Source: Flammula alnicola
Taxonomy: Eukaryota; Basidiomycota; Agaricomycetes; Agaricales; Strophariaceae
Assembly: GCA_015499995.1 (NCBI GenBank)
Contig: JADNRV010000038.1
Span: 186,001 to 250,000 of the forward strand
Length of the DNA stretch: 64,000 nucleotides
Reading direction: 5' to 3'
Each line of letters begins with the position of its first letter. The stretch's first letter is position 1. Below the pieces are notes generated by a model, which did not search any database, was not told where the DNA came from, and was given only the letters and a program-made list of their open reading frames with translations. The position numbers and the translations under genes were made by a program. Of this stretch, positions 53,462 to 63,285 are shown one piece after another.

Positions 53462-55734
53462 ATGTCAACACCAGCTTTCGATATCCCAGACCGCCCGGAT
53501 CGCCGCAAAACATTTTACAGCAGTGAAGAGCGGGCAGTGATTGATGTATATAAAAAGGAGTACCTTGAAGCAACATCGGCCACTGCACGCAAACACATTG
53601 CGCAAACCCAGATCTTCCCAGATCTATTCAATTATTGGGCTCAGAAAGAGATGGTCGACCCGGCTGATACTCAGACCCGGGCAAAGGTATTCATATTCAG
53701 CATCGACATATAATATATACAGCTCCACTGACAAAAACTAAAAAGGATCTGTCGCGTTGGCTACACAATAATTGGCGTTCTCCTCATTCGTCTGAGACAC
53801 AATCCAGCTTCACAATTAAGCGAACAGAGGTGGTGTGGAAGACAAGGCAGGAAGAGGTGTGGACAGAGATTGCAAAGCTACTTGGGGTTGAGTCGGCAAA
53901 CACAAGGACCACGGGGTGGTTTGAGACTCGTATGGTCGCTGTGCATAACATTATCGGGCGCATGACAGCCGAGGAGAATGCAGAACTTGATGAAGATGTG
54001 GCGAGAATGTCCAAGGAGGGCCATTCCGAGGAGCACAAGCGACAGTAGGTGCCGAGCCAATGCCGATGCCGAGTGACTGACGAACCATCGGGATACCAGG
54101 ATTGCTGAAAAACGCTGGACACGCCGTTTCGATAAAGACGCGAAGAACCATTACCTAGAGATGGGGTTGCTTACCATCTCATTCGTATCACGCATGACTC
54201 CTGATGGTCAATTGGCAGTTGAAGTGTGAGCCGCCCACCTAATGCTGATGCCGCTGCCGATGCACACAAACTAAACATTCAAAAGACATGATCAGATAGC
54301 CGATCTCTTAGGAGCCCCAACCACCTCCTTTGAGAAGCAGCATGAACGGCAGGTACTGGAGATGAAACGCTTGCTCATGACATATGTGCAGACTGTCCAA
54401 GCTACCTTAAATGGCCCCGGCACCGTTGGTGGAATTGGAGCAGCACAGCCGACCGCAACACCACAGCTGCAAGTCAATGCCGATGGCTTTCCTCAACTAC
54501 CATCACCATTCAAAGGTGACTCATACTCTAAAACACAACTGGAGGAGTTGTTCAGACATTATCTGTCACACTACTATCGTACGTGTTCATTTCTGCCATG
54601 CCAAGTGCCGATTGCCGATTGCCGATTGCTGTGTTAGATATCGCAACCAGGGCCGAAGTCGGCATGTGCCGTACAAATGCCTGGCCAGTGACCTATACAC
54701 TTATATTAAGCCTGAGTACTTGCCGAACAACTTCAAGATACTCGAGCCGCGCAACATGAAGCGCAAAGAAATCATAGCATTTTTTGAACACATCGCTTCC
54801 AGAGAGCTGACTTATAATATCAGCGAAGTCTTTGCTTTTCACAGTGTTAATAGTGGACGGAAAGGGAATCAGGTAGTACACAGGGTCGATGCCGATGCCG
54901 ATGCTGAACCCACCCCTCCACGCGCAAAGCGCAAGAGGAAAGCAAAGAAGGCTGCAACTACCGATCATCCCATCGAATCCACTGCCCCACAGAATGAGGA
55001 TCCTACAGCCAATGCTGACATTGAACCTCAGCCACCAAAGCCTAAGCCTAAGAAGAAAAAGAAAGGCGTGTCAGAGGTTGCCGATCCGCCACCCCATGCC
55101 GATGCCGATGCACAACAAACTCGCCCGCGGCCGAAACCGAAGCCCAAGACGAAGAATAAAACCAATCAAGCTGTAGACCCACCAGCTGACAAGACAATCC
55201 AATCAACAACACAAGATGCCAATGCGGCAGCAAATGTCGATGACACAGGTACTGCCGATGCAGACAGACAACCCCGTCCGCGACCGAAGCCAAAGCCGAA
55301 AAAGAAATCAAATGCGGTTAACCAGAGCAATGTGAGTGGGCCATTGGAGCACGACGTGAGTCATCCTTACTGTATGTAATTGACATAGTATGCTGATTGA
55401 CAAACGTTGCAGGTGCCGATATTGAGCGCCAATGTACCACAAATGCTGATCAATCGGCCACTGGAAGACCACGATCCAAATCATATGCAAACACTTCGCA
55501 ATGAAATCCCAGATGAGCTCATTGATCCCGTGCTGCACGCAGCATCGGCATTGGCTATTGCCGCTCAGAACACTGCCGATCCGTCAGCCGGGTCGGCGAC
55601 CATGGTCCCCAACAATCACATGTAAAAGCTACACCAAGGAAACCAGTCAATACTGCTGATGAGCTAGCTCGTATTGAAGCAAGTAAATATGCTGTCACTG
55701 GTAAAAGAGAACGAGTGCGCCGAACGAGAGAATA
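53462..55734 (+). CDS. KDZ-element accessory gene B (charged, nuclear-type protein)
   Basis: ATG 53462. Exons 53462-53686, 53746-54044, 54100-54225, 54286-about 54564, about 54638-55357 and 55414-about 55734. The N-terminal half is a conserved Agaricomycete segment: TFYSSEERAVIDVYKKEYLE, IFPDLFNYWAQKE, DLSRWLHNNWR and TGWFETRMVAVHNIIGRMTA. The C-terminal half is a series of basic KPKPKKKKK-type blocks alternating with Asp-Ala runs encoded by GCCGAT. Basic patches suggest nuclear location. The last block (ATPRKPVNTADELARIEASK to RRTRE) needs a one-base shift after NNHM at 55625. The donor near 54564-54579 is uncertain. Relatives recalled from other mushroom genomes are unannotated; I cannot give a function. 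Confidence 0.6.
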
Positions 55735-55895
55735 GTTTGAAGACGCCCCGATGCCGATGCCGATGCCGATGAAACTTCAGATCACAACGAGAACACCAAA
55801 CTGTCGTATACTGAATTTTTGTATATACTGTCAACTATATGTATATACAAACAAGAATCATCTTTACAAAAAAAAACTGTCCAAAAAACGTCACC

Positions 55896-58424
55896 CTATC
55901 CATCTATGACCATGTCCATGTCCGAGCCACTGTTGCCAGGTGCCGGTCCCGGTGCCGGTGAGAGTCGAGGTGACCTGCGAGGCGGACCTGGAGATGCAAC
56001 ACGCTGTCGACGAGCACGAGGAGATGGCGATCGTGATACATGACTGTCGACGACCGCAAGGTGCATATTTGCTGGGGCCGAAGGGGCCGACAGTGCTGCA
56101 GCACTGGGAGGCGGCGGACCAGGTGGTGGGGGTGGTTGCATTGGCGGAGGACCTGGAGGAGGAGGTGGTGGTGATGGAGCTGCACGAGGAGGAGGAGATG
56201 GTGGTGGTGATGAGGCGGGACCAGGAGGTGGGTGCGGCAGGGGTGACGAGGGACCAGCCGGTCTACCTACTTCTGTCTGTGGCGACTGCGGTGTGGCTGG
56301 AATGACCTTCACCTGTGGGGGGGCCTGATGCGAGCATTGTGGTCGTGCAGTAGCTATTACCGTCGGGGGTTCAACCAGCCTCACTGGATGGGAGCGCGGT
56401 GCTGCCGATGCCGACTGTGGTCCCGACTGGGGGTGGCCGACTGGGGTGCTGCCGACTCGCCTGCTGCCGACTCAGGTGCCGACTCAGGTGCTGCCGACTC
56501 GCGCGCTGCTGCCTCGCGAGCTGCAACTCCGCTTCTGCCTCCAGCTCTTCCTCCTCAGCATCCACAGCTTCTACATACTTGCGGAGGGCATCTGGCCTCA
56601 CCTGGTAGACACGATCCATTTGCAGGCCTGCGTACAGGACGACGCTCTGTTGGGTTGTCCTCGGAATTCCGAAGTAGTCCTCCAACCCAATTAGCCGGTC
56701 CTCCAGGGTCAGGCGCTTCACCTCCTTCTCCTCCAACTCTTCTCGAAGCTCCTGAAACTGGACATCCATGCTCAGGCGCTTCTCCTCCTGCTGCTCCAAC
56801 TCTTCTCGAAGCTCCTCTCGAAGCTCCTGCCACCTATCGTCCACGATGTCAACTTGTCCTCGAGGTACACCAATGCCGACTGTACCTTCCCCAGCCAGCC
56901 CTTCGTGTCCTCCGGTTCTGTACTCGCCTTCGCAGCCTGGGCATTGAGCGCTTTCTCCATCCTCGTCAACCTCGCCTCGATTGCCTTCATCCTGTCCTCC
57001 ATCGCGCGAGTCGGCATCGGCATCGGCGCACGAGACGCGCGATCGGCATCGGCTTGCCACGCATTGTAGTCGGCCTCAGTCGCTATCGTGTAAACCATTT
57101 GTTAGTATGCTCATTAGTCTGCAGAATGAACACTTACCTTTCCGTTTCCCCTTGTCTTTACGTGGCCCCCCGCGTTTGGGCTGACCGCCGATCGTCGATG
57201 TGGGTGCCGGGGCCGATGTCACTGCCGACTGCTTCGGCGTACTGACCGCACCTGATGGGCCACTCTCTTCGTCCGTGTCTGTGACCACTTCCTTGCTCTT
57301 GGGTTCCTGTGCACGCTTGGTGGTGCGCGCTTTTTTCTTCGGCCCCGCTGCCGACTTCAGCGTCGCTGCCGGCTTCGATGTCGCTGCCGACTTCTGCACT
57401 CGCTCTCCGCCCCACACACACTTCACCTTGTGCCCCCCGCAGTTCAGGCATGAGGTAATGCCGTGGAGCTGCTTCTCGCATGCCTTATCCAACCGCTGGC
57501 AACGGTCGCAGCGCGGGTCGTGGTAGGTGCCAGTGCCGATGGGCTTCGCCCTCTGCTTTCCTTTCCTCGTCACGGCGCTCGGACTTCTGCATCCTCCTCC
57601 TCCACTTCCTCCTCCTCCTCCTCCTCCTCATACTCGTCCGAACTGTCCTCCCGTTTGCGCTTGGCGACTTCGGCTGGCATGACCCGCGGTGGCCGTTGAG
57701 CCTGGATCACCCGCGTCTGCCGAGTGGGTCCTGGTTTGGGTTTGGGTGCAGCTGCAGGTGCCGGTGCCGATCGGTCGTCGTCGACCTCCATCCTCTCCAA
57801 AGACCCTAGGCGCCGTATGGGCCGAGGAGCTGCAGCGGGCTGTTGGTGACGGCTAATGGGACGAGGAACTACAGCGGGCTGCTGCTGATGGCTAACCGTC
57901 AGGTTCGCCATCTCCTCAGTCGGTAGTCGCACCCGACCTCCAGTCCGCGCTTCGTTCCTCGCAGCCGATCCAGTAGCTGGGGCTCTGACCGGCACTTCCT
58001 TCATCGGCGCCGATCGTCCTGCCGATGCTACAATCGGCGCTTCCCCCCTCACAGCTGACCCTGATCCTGATGCCGCCTCCACCGCTTGCTCCTTGTCAAA
58101 CTTTGCAAGGGCCTTCATTTGCTGTACCCGGAATTCTTGATCAATTGCTTGCCGGTCTCTGGCCGGCATGTACTTCTTCACAAAGCGGTAGAAGAACCGG
58201 CTGACATCGAACTCGGCCTTGAACTGGCCCGTCTGTAATGTTTTGAAAATTTCACTCTTTTTGTTTGTTAGTGGTATATTCCATGTACTATCTATCGCAC
58301 TCACTATATCATGTTCGAGTCCGCGCAAAACTGGCTCGATGTTGTCATCTGCAATGGACTGCCGAATGGCGGCATCGGCAGTGTTGAGGGCAGCGCGCAG
58401 TGATTCAATGGTGGTGAAAGGCAT
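55896..58424 (-). CDS. KDZ-element accessory gene C: Zn2Cys6 cluster plus coiled coil
   Basis: ATG 58424 (MPFTTIESLRAALNTADAAI). After an intron near 58307-58263 comes FKTLQTGQFKAEFDVSRFFY, then a basic/acidic region ending in a poly-Glu tract (about 57600). A zinc cluster at 57418-57510 has C-x2-C-x6-C-x9-C-x2-C-x6-C, the exact Gal4-type Zn2Cys6 spacing, preceded by the basic stretch TRKGKQRAK. Heptad-rich coiled coil follows (ALNAQAAKASTEPEDTKGWL; WQELREELREELEQQEEKRL), as dimerisation helices do in Zn2Cys6 factors. The C terminus is proline-rich and stops at 55896. One-base shifts are needed near 57580 and 56830. By family, such proteins bind CGG triplets in DNA; here it may act as a transcription factor or a transposition cofactor. 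Confidence 0.6.
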
Positions 58425-58650
58425 TTCGGTGATGCAAAAGAGGTGCGTTGGTGGTTGTGTAGAGAGATCGGCGTCGGCAGGTGTAGTAGCAAGGACGTAG
58501 GACGAAGTCGTGTATCGATCAACGATGAAAATCGAAAATCAACCATCACGTGATAGTGTACACAGTGCCAAACGTCTATTTTTGTCAATTTACCGATGAG
58601 ATAGTAGAGATCATAGATCTTACCCTTGCCTCAGTACGACCATCACCACC

Positions 58651-59378
58651 ATGCAGAAACAGAGCAATCAGCGCAAGTTGGCAACGACCATCAGCGATAT
58701 TCCCGAAGGCTTTACGATCGGCACCGGGCCCGATGGCCAACAATACCTGGTACCACAGTACATGGTGCCGGCGTTGGACCACGCCTTTGCATCGTACCAG
58801 AGTAAAGCAGATTTGGGTGTTTCGAATGCACCAGGGGGGGTAAGTGCTCATTTTTGCGCTTACTCTGTCGATCGCCCATCCAAAGTGACAATCGGCATTC
58901 GACAGCCCGATCGGCAGTGAGACTGATCGGCACTTGCTGTGTTGATCGGGCGTCTATTGTTTCGCACGTTTTCTTACCATTCATTTCAGTCATCACAGGC
59001 GATGAATCGGCCTTTTTCTGGTCTTCTAGGTGAAGGACAGCTCATGTTTCCACCAGACCCAGTAAGGCCGGCATCACTGCTTTGACCATATATCGGCTGA
59101 CTCCCCAACAGCAATTAAGTGACCATGAGCGCCTCACCTTACACGCAGAGGTCCTCGCACTACAAGAGAAATTAGGCATTTCCTATAAAGATGCCTCGCA
59201 TAGGCTGTATATGGCAGAACTCGAGAAGCTCAAAGTTGCCGATGAAACATACAAGGCCTTCAAGAACCTTGACAGTCGCATCGCGACCTCCCTCAAAACC
59301 CTGCAGGCGCAGTTCGGAGATCCCAAAGCTAACGCAGAGGCTGATGCCGAGGTCATTCCCGATGCCGATGCCGAGTAG
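58651..59378 (+). CDS. KDZ-element accessory gene D (small helical protein)
   Basis: 175 residues from exons 58651-58839, 58990-59061 and 59112-59378. All joins are in frame with consensus sites. It starts MQKQSNQRKLATTISDIPEG and contains GFTIGTGPDGQQYLVPQYMV, a short proline-glycine middle and a helical second half (DHERLTLHAEVLALQEKLGI; YKDASHRLYMAELEKLKVAD), ending in Asp-Ala repeats (DADAE). It is an intact gene with no known domain. Its 150-bp first intron contains at least four copies of the ATCGG word. It lies divergent to gene C with 226 bp between start codons. Confidence 0.65.
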
Positions 59379-59812
59379 TTTATTTTTTGTACATTATCAC
59401 CATAGTCCAAAGATTTTGTCCTACCCTTCCATTCGTGCACACCTAAGGTCCACCTTCAATAAAAATAGCAGCTCAGCTGATCCAATTTGGGTCACCTTGT
59501 CAGTGCCGACTGAGATTTAGCGCACATCGGCAGTGCTGCCATTTTAGCCAGTATCGGCAAGGCTGATGAAATTCAGCCAACGTTCAGCAACGCCGATCCA
59601 ACGTAACTACATTGCAATACTGATCTAATTCCAAGCATCCTGAGCACTGTATTGACCACATTTAGTGGACATTATGACTGCCGATCTCATTGTGAGCGCG
59701 TCGGCATTGCCGATCTCATTTTGGGCGCGTCGGCATTGCCGATTTCATTTTGGGCGCGTCGGCATTGCCGATGTACGTGTATTGGGCCCATCAGACATAC
59801 ATGCAAATAAGG
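59379..59812. other. Right subterminal region of the KDZ element
   Basis: Non-coding, with many TCGGCA/TGCCGA words (for example 59503, 59527, 59553 and 59679), mirroring the left subterminal DNA at 42600-42870. It contains the 29-bp tandem repeat listed next. Confidence 0.7.
59681..59767 (+). repeat. 29-bp tandem repeat, three units
   Basis: Units 59681-59709, 59710-59738 and 59739-59767, each starting CCGAT(C/T)TCATT and ending GCGCGTCGGCATTG. Each contains one GCCGAT/TCGGCA pair. Confidence 0.95.
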
Positions 59813-60000
59813 TTCCAGCGAATTCGCTGGATCACATTATACGGTACACTGTACTACCTATTATGGACAGTACATTATTCACTGGTTCAGCGAATTCGCT
59901 GAACCCATATCACACGGCACACTGTATGCGTTCGCTGAACCCATATCACACGGCACACTGTATGCGTTCGCTGTACCATATTATACGGTACACTGTAACA
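59813..60000 (-). repeat. Right terminal inverted repeat of the KDZ element
   Basis: Reverse complement aligns with 42423-42575. Contains palindromes at 59815-59830 (CCAGCGAA/TTCGCTGG) and 59884-59905 (same 22-bp palindrome as on the left), and a 36-bp unit repeated twice at 59895-59930 and 59931-59966. Confidence 0.85.
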
Positions 60001-60795
60001 TGCCTACCTGTAGACGACCGGATGGCTTCATGGAGATGTCCAGTCTGGTGTGACTGGAGCGCTGATTGTTGGAGAGCAGCAGCGAGTAGGTTGAAGAGAT
60101 ACACTTTTTCGTCTTCTGTGACAGTATGATCTGCAGATGTTCGAACGCGCAGGGAATATATCAAACGAAGCAAGGGAGGTCCTTCGACTGGAAATTCCTG
60201 GACAAGGAGCAACCTGATCAGAGACTTGAGGTCGTCTAAGTGTTCCTCGCTAGAAGAAGAAAAGCGTCCAAAGGAGCCTCCAGAAGTTGTTTCCTCCTTG
60301 TCACCCGTCAGGTTATCCACATTGCTATAACACGACTGAAGGAGGAATATCATCTCGCGTAGTCGAGGAAAGCGGTCATCGTTCAGGGGGTCGTAAAGAT
60401 ATTCCTCTAGGTTTGAACCATTTACTTTGAGAGTATGGGCCAATCGTTCTAGATTTGCGAAGTATTGCAACTTGATGCATGCTTTCAGTGGTACATTATA
60501 GGAAGATCTAAGGGATATACCTCGCGAGATATCTTGGCATCAATGTATACGATACCTGGACATGAACACAGGTAAGAGTTTCGTGAAAGACAAATAAAAA
60601 ACCAGGTGCTTGCCGTTTTCTTCTCGGATGTCATGAGTGACCATTAATCGTTCGAATAGTTCCTCAAAGTCAGGTAAAACCGTGCCATCCTGCACATACA
60701 TAAGTAGATTGAGCAGCTTCGTCAACATCAATAAAAGGCCCAGTCACCTCCGAACCAATCAATGAATACCAATCCTCATCCTGAGTGATCACCAT
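60001..60795 (-). pseudogene. Unidentified leftward gene cut by the right end of the KDZ element
   Basis: ATG 60795 (MVITQDEDWYSLIGSE), intron 60747-60690, exon from 60689 (DGTVLPDFEELFERLMVTHD; LVFYLSFTKLLPVFMS), another intron near 60555-60475, then YFANLERLAHTLKVNGSNLE and LIRLLLVQEFPVEGPPLLRL, ending at 60008 with a GTAGGC donor. The element begins seven bases into that intron, so all downstream exons are missing. I recognise no domain. No continuation is found beyond the element's left end. Confidence 0.5.
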
Positions 60796-60904
60796 TTTTG
60801 CATTAGGAACCTGTTTCAAGACCGGACGCGTTGATGTTGACTGGCATGTTTTCCGTACAAAGCATCCACTGTGGACTCCGGTCCCGGGACAAATACCTCA
60901 TCAG
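60796..60904. promoter_or_regulatory. Upstream DNA of the truncated gene
   Basis: Short 5' flank; no TATA box is evident. Confidence 0.3.
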
Positions 60905-61694
60905 CAAACCTGGGGGACGCGGGAGAGTGCTGCCGAGCGCTACATAGTGCCATAGCGTCATAGTGTAGGGTACCGAATGCGTAGTGTTACATAGCGTTCT
61001 CACGTTTATATATAGATAGGGCAGGGCACTATGACGCGCTATAGATCGCTATGCAGTGTGAGGTCAACCCTTTACAGTGCTATTCTGGGCTTCCTCTGCA
61101 GGCCTTTTTGTACTCAATTATGGCACACTGGGGTATCAGATTCACACTTGTTTGGATAGCTAACAACGCAATAATATATTTGAACTACTAATACATATGT
61201 AAATATGAGGCTGAAGGCAACAGCATATGGACATGATTCTGTGGGGCCTTGCAAGAGAGAGGGGTGATGGTAGTGGTGGACCTGGTGACGTGGCGAGGCT
61301 AAATCCTTCCCGGGGCACGAAAGGGGTAGCGGTCGATGGGCGGTATTTGGAGAGATGCCTCGCATCCCCACACGGCCTACAGGTGCACAGTCAGCGGCGT
61401 AAAACAAGGGGCGTCTGGCCACGTACCTGGTAGTTTGCGCTATTGTCATACCCCTGTATGCATGTAGTGAAAGGTGGAGGGGAGTTTGGCGTCGTCAGCG
61501 GTGCCAGCAGTGGGGTGTGCATGGGTGGTGGTGGTAGGTCAGGTGTTGAGCATAAGTGTGAACGAGCAGAGAGAAGGGCTAGGCAATGGGCCTGCTCTCT
61601 GCTCAAAACAAGATCAGGGTGTTCAAAGGCGGCAAGAGGGTAGCGGAGACTGGCGAGAGTGTGGGTCGTCAGCATGCGAGGAGGTGAGGAGAGA

Positions 61695-62165
61695 GGTGAC
61701 GACGTACGTTGGCCGACATGCGCTGGGCGTGTGGTGGCGAATTCCGCTCTCCGGTTGATCGACGGTGGGCGGTACGGATTTGTGTGTCACTGGCTAGGCA
61801 TACGAATGTGCTGGTGCCAGTGGGTGTGATGGGATGCAGGCCCACGTCGTCAGGCTTCGATGTTCTTGGCGCCATCTCCGAGAACGTTTATAAACCTTAT
61901 GCGCGCCAATTCTCGTCCTTCGTCGTCCGTCTATGCCTCGAAACCTATCCTATGGTCGACGACAACACCCGCGGCAAGATCTTCGAGGTCGAGGAGGAGA
62001 GGAGAACGTATACCACGTACCGAGAGATACGCTGGCATGGCGGGAATCTGGGTTTAAACGGGGGGTCAGCAGGAACCAGGGCGGTGAGTACGAGTCCTGG
62101 TCGTACCTTTGCTATGCCATGGCACGCCGATGGGTCGTTTGCTTGACAGGATGGATCATCAGTCT
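61695..62165 (+). repeat. About 450-bp duplicated segment, copy 1
   Basis: Matches 62385-62830 in order through GGCCGACATGCGCTGGGCGT, GTGGTGGC, CCTCGAAACCTATCCTATGG and CGAGGAGGAGAGG. A GGTGAGTACGAG word in both copies could be a splice donor, and a minus-strand reading (PPFKPRFPPCQRISRYVVYV) is shared, but I cannot support a gene. Confidence 0.85.
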
Positions 62166-62384
62166 CTGCTAAGGTGAGCAGCAAGCCTTACTTACGTGCA
62201 TGAGAACAGTTGCTGACCGTAATGTGATGCTCTAGATATGATATCATCAGCGAAAAGCGGGCGGAGAAGAATGAAACGAGGCGCTTACAAGTGGGCTATA
62301 AACTTGACACTACGGGCGAGCATGGGCAAGACGGACTTGGAGCAGCTAGTCCGATGATGATGATAGCGGAGAGGGCTCGGGAGC

Positions 62385-62830
62385 GTACATTGGCTGACAT
62401 GCACTGGGCGTGTGGTGGCTAATTCAGCTCTCCGGTCGATTGAAGGTGGGCGGTGCCGATTTGCGGGTCGCTGGCCAGGCATACGAATGAGCTGGGGGAT
62501 GCAGGCCGAACCTCAGCTCTCCACATTGTCAGGCTTCGACGTTCTTGATGCCATCTCCAGGACCGTTTATGAACCTTACACACCAATTCTCATCCTTCTT
62601 CGTCCGTCTATGCCTCGAAACCTATCCTATGGTCGATAACAACACCCAGCGCAGGATCTTCGAGGGCGAGGAGGAGAGGCGAACGGGTACCACGTACTGA
62701 GAGATATGGTTGCATGGAGGGAATCTGGGGTTAAATGGGGGGTCAGAAGGAGCCGAGGCGGTGAGTACGAGCCTTGGTCGTACCTTTGCTATGCAATGGC
62801 GCACTGACAGGTGGTATTTGCTTGACAGGA
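62385..62830 (+). repeat. About 450-bp duplicated segment, copy 2
   Basis: Counterpart of 61695-62165, with roughly one difference every 8-10 bp plus small indels. Confidence 0.85.
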
Positions 62831-63285
62831 GAAGCAACGATGTTGATCTTCACTGAGACGTTATTGGGTGTTAACCAAGGTGTAAGGGGGGTGGCGACAG
62901 ACGGGGTAGAGTACAATAGAGGATGAGGTGAATAGCACTCTAGGATGTTGTGGAAGTTGGTGGGCGACTTTGACGGTGGACTGGTGCATGATGATGGTGG
63001 GAGAAGGAAAGAGTGAATTTCGTTTAAGTCCACAAATTTCTATTTGCGGACATCAACATCTCACGTGATAGGACGCGCGTTGCGTGAATTTGTTTACCTG
63101 GCAAGAGCCTCTTAGTATAACGCTCTGTAGTCGATCTTACGATACTGGAAACAACTGTATAGATATTTGAGTAAGGGGCATAGCGTGCTAAAGTGCTACG
63201 TAGCGCCCTGTCATTGCTATGGCACTATGGGATACTATGGCCGCAAAAGGAACACTATGACAGGCTATGGGAAAAATCTAGGTTT

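Larger units (their letters stand above)
42423..60000. mobile_element. 17.6-kb KDZ-type DNA transposon with cargo genes
   Basis: Both ends carry the same inverted terminal sequence, beginning TGTTACAGTGTACCGTATAA and continuing TATGGTACA. Inside are a KDZ (CxC2) transposase gene, four further genes in mixed orientation (42924-45173 minus, 53462-55734 plus, 55896-58424 minus, 58651-59378 plus), subterminal ATCGGC-rich DNA at both sides and one nested 4.2-kb element. If the end is taken as CAGTGTACC, TA flanks both sides. No longer target duplication is seen: the left flank is gag, the right flank is an unrelated gene. The hexamer GCCGAT/ATCGGC unites the whole interval except the nested part. 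Confidence 0.8.
60905..63285. mobile_element. Possible non-autonomous element with CATAG subterminal repeats
   Basis: Both ends are packed with CATAGTG/CATAGCG words: 60939-61055 on the left (CTACATAGTGCCATAGCG), and on the right 63178-63275, whose reverse complement reads CATAGTGCCATAGCAATG. The matching order suggests inverted subterminal repeats of hAT-like type. No transposase lies between. The exact ends and any target duplication could not be fixed. Confidence 0.45.

Noticed and set aside
43735..59350. The hexamer runs as simple microsatellites
   Set aside because: Most copies are single or double and scattered between unrelated words; slippage alone would not place them in introns, exons and spacers over 17 kb.
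59681..59767. 29-bp tandem repeat as a CRISPR array
   Set aside because: The units are adjacent with no spacers, and the host is a eukaryote.
42423..60000. Reading the 17.6-kb element as a Starship-type giant element
   Set aside because: No DUF3435 tyrosine recombinase is present; the transposase is KDZ and the ends are inverted repeats.
42423..60000. TET/JBP dioxygenase cargo, known to accompany some KDZ elements
   Set aside because: I looked for the HxD and dioxygenase-core words in all accessory genes and did not see them.
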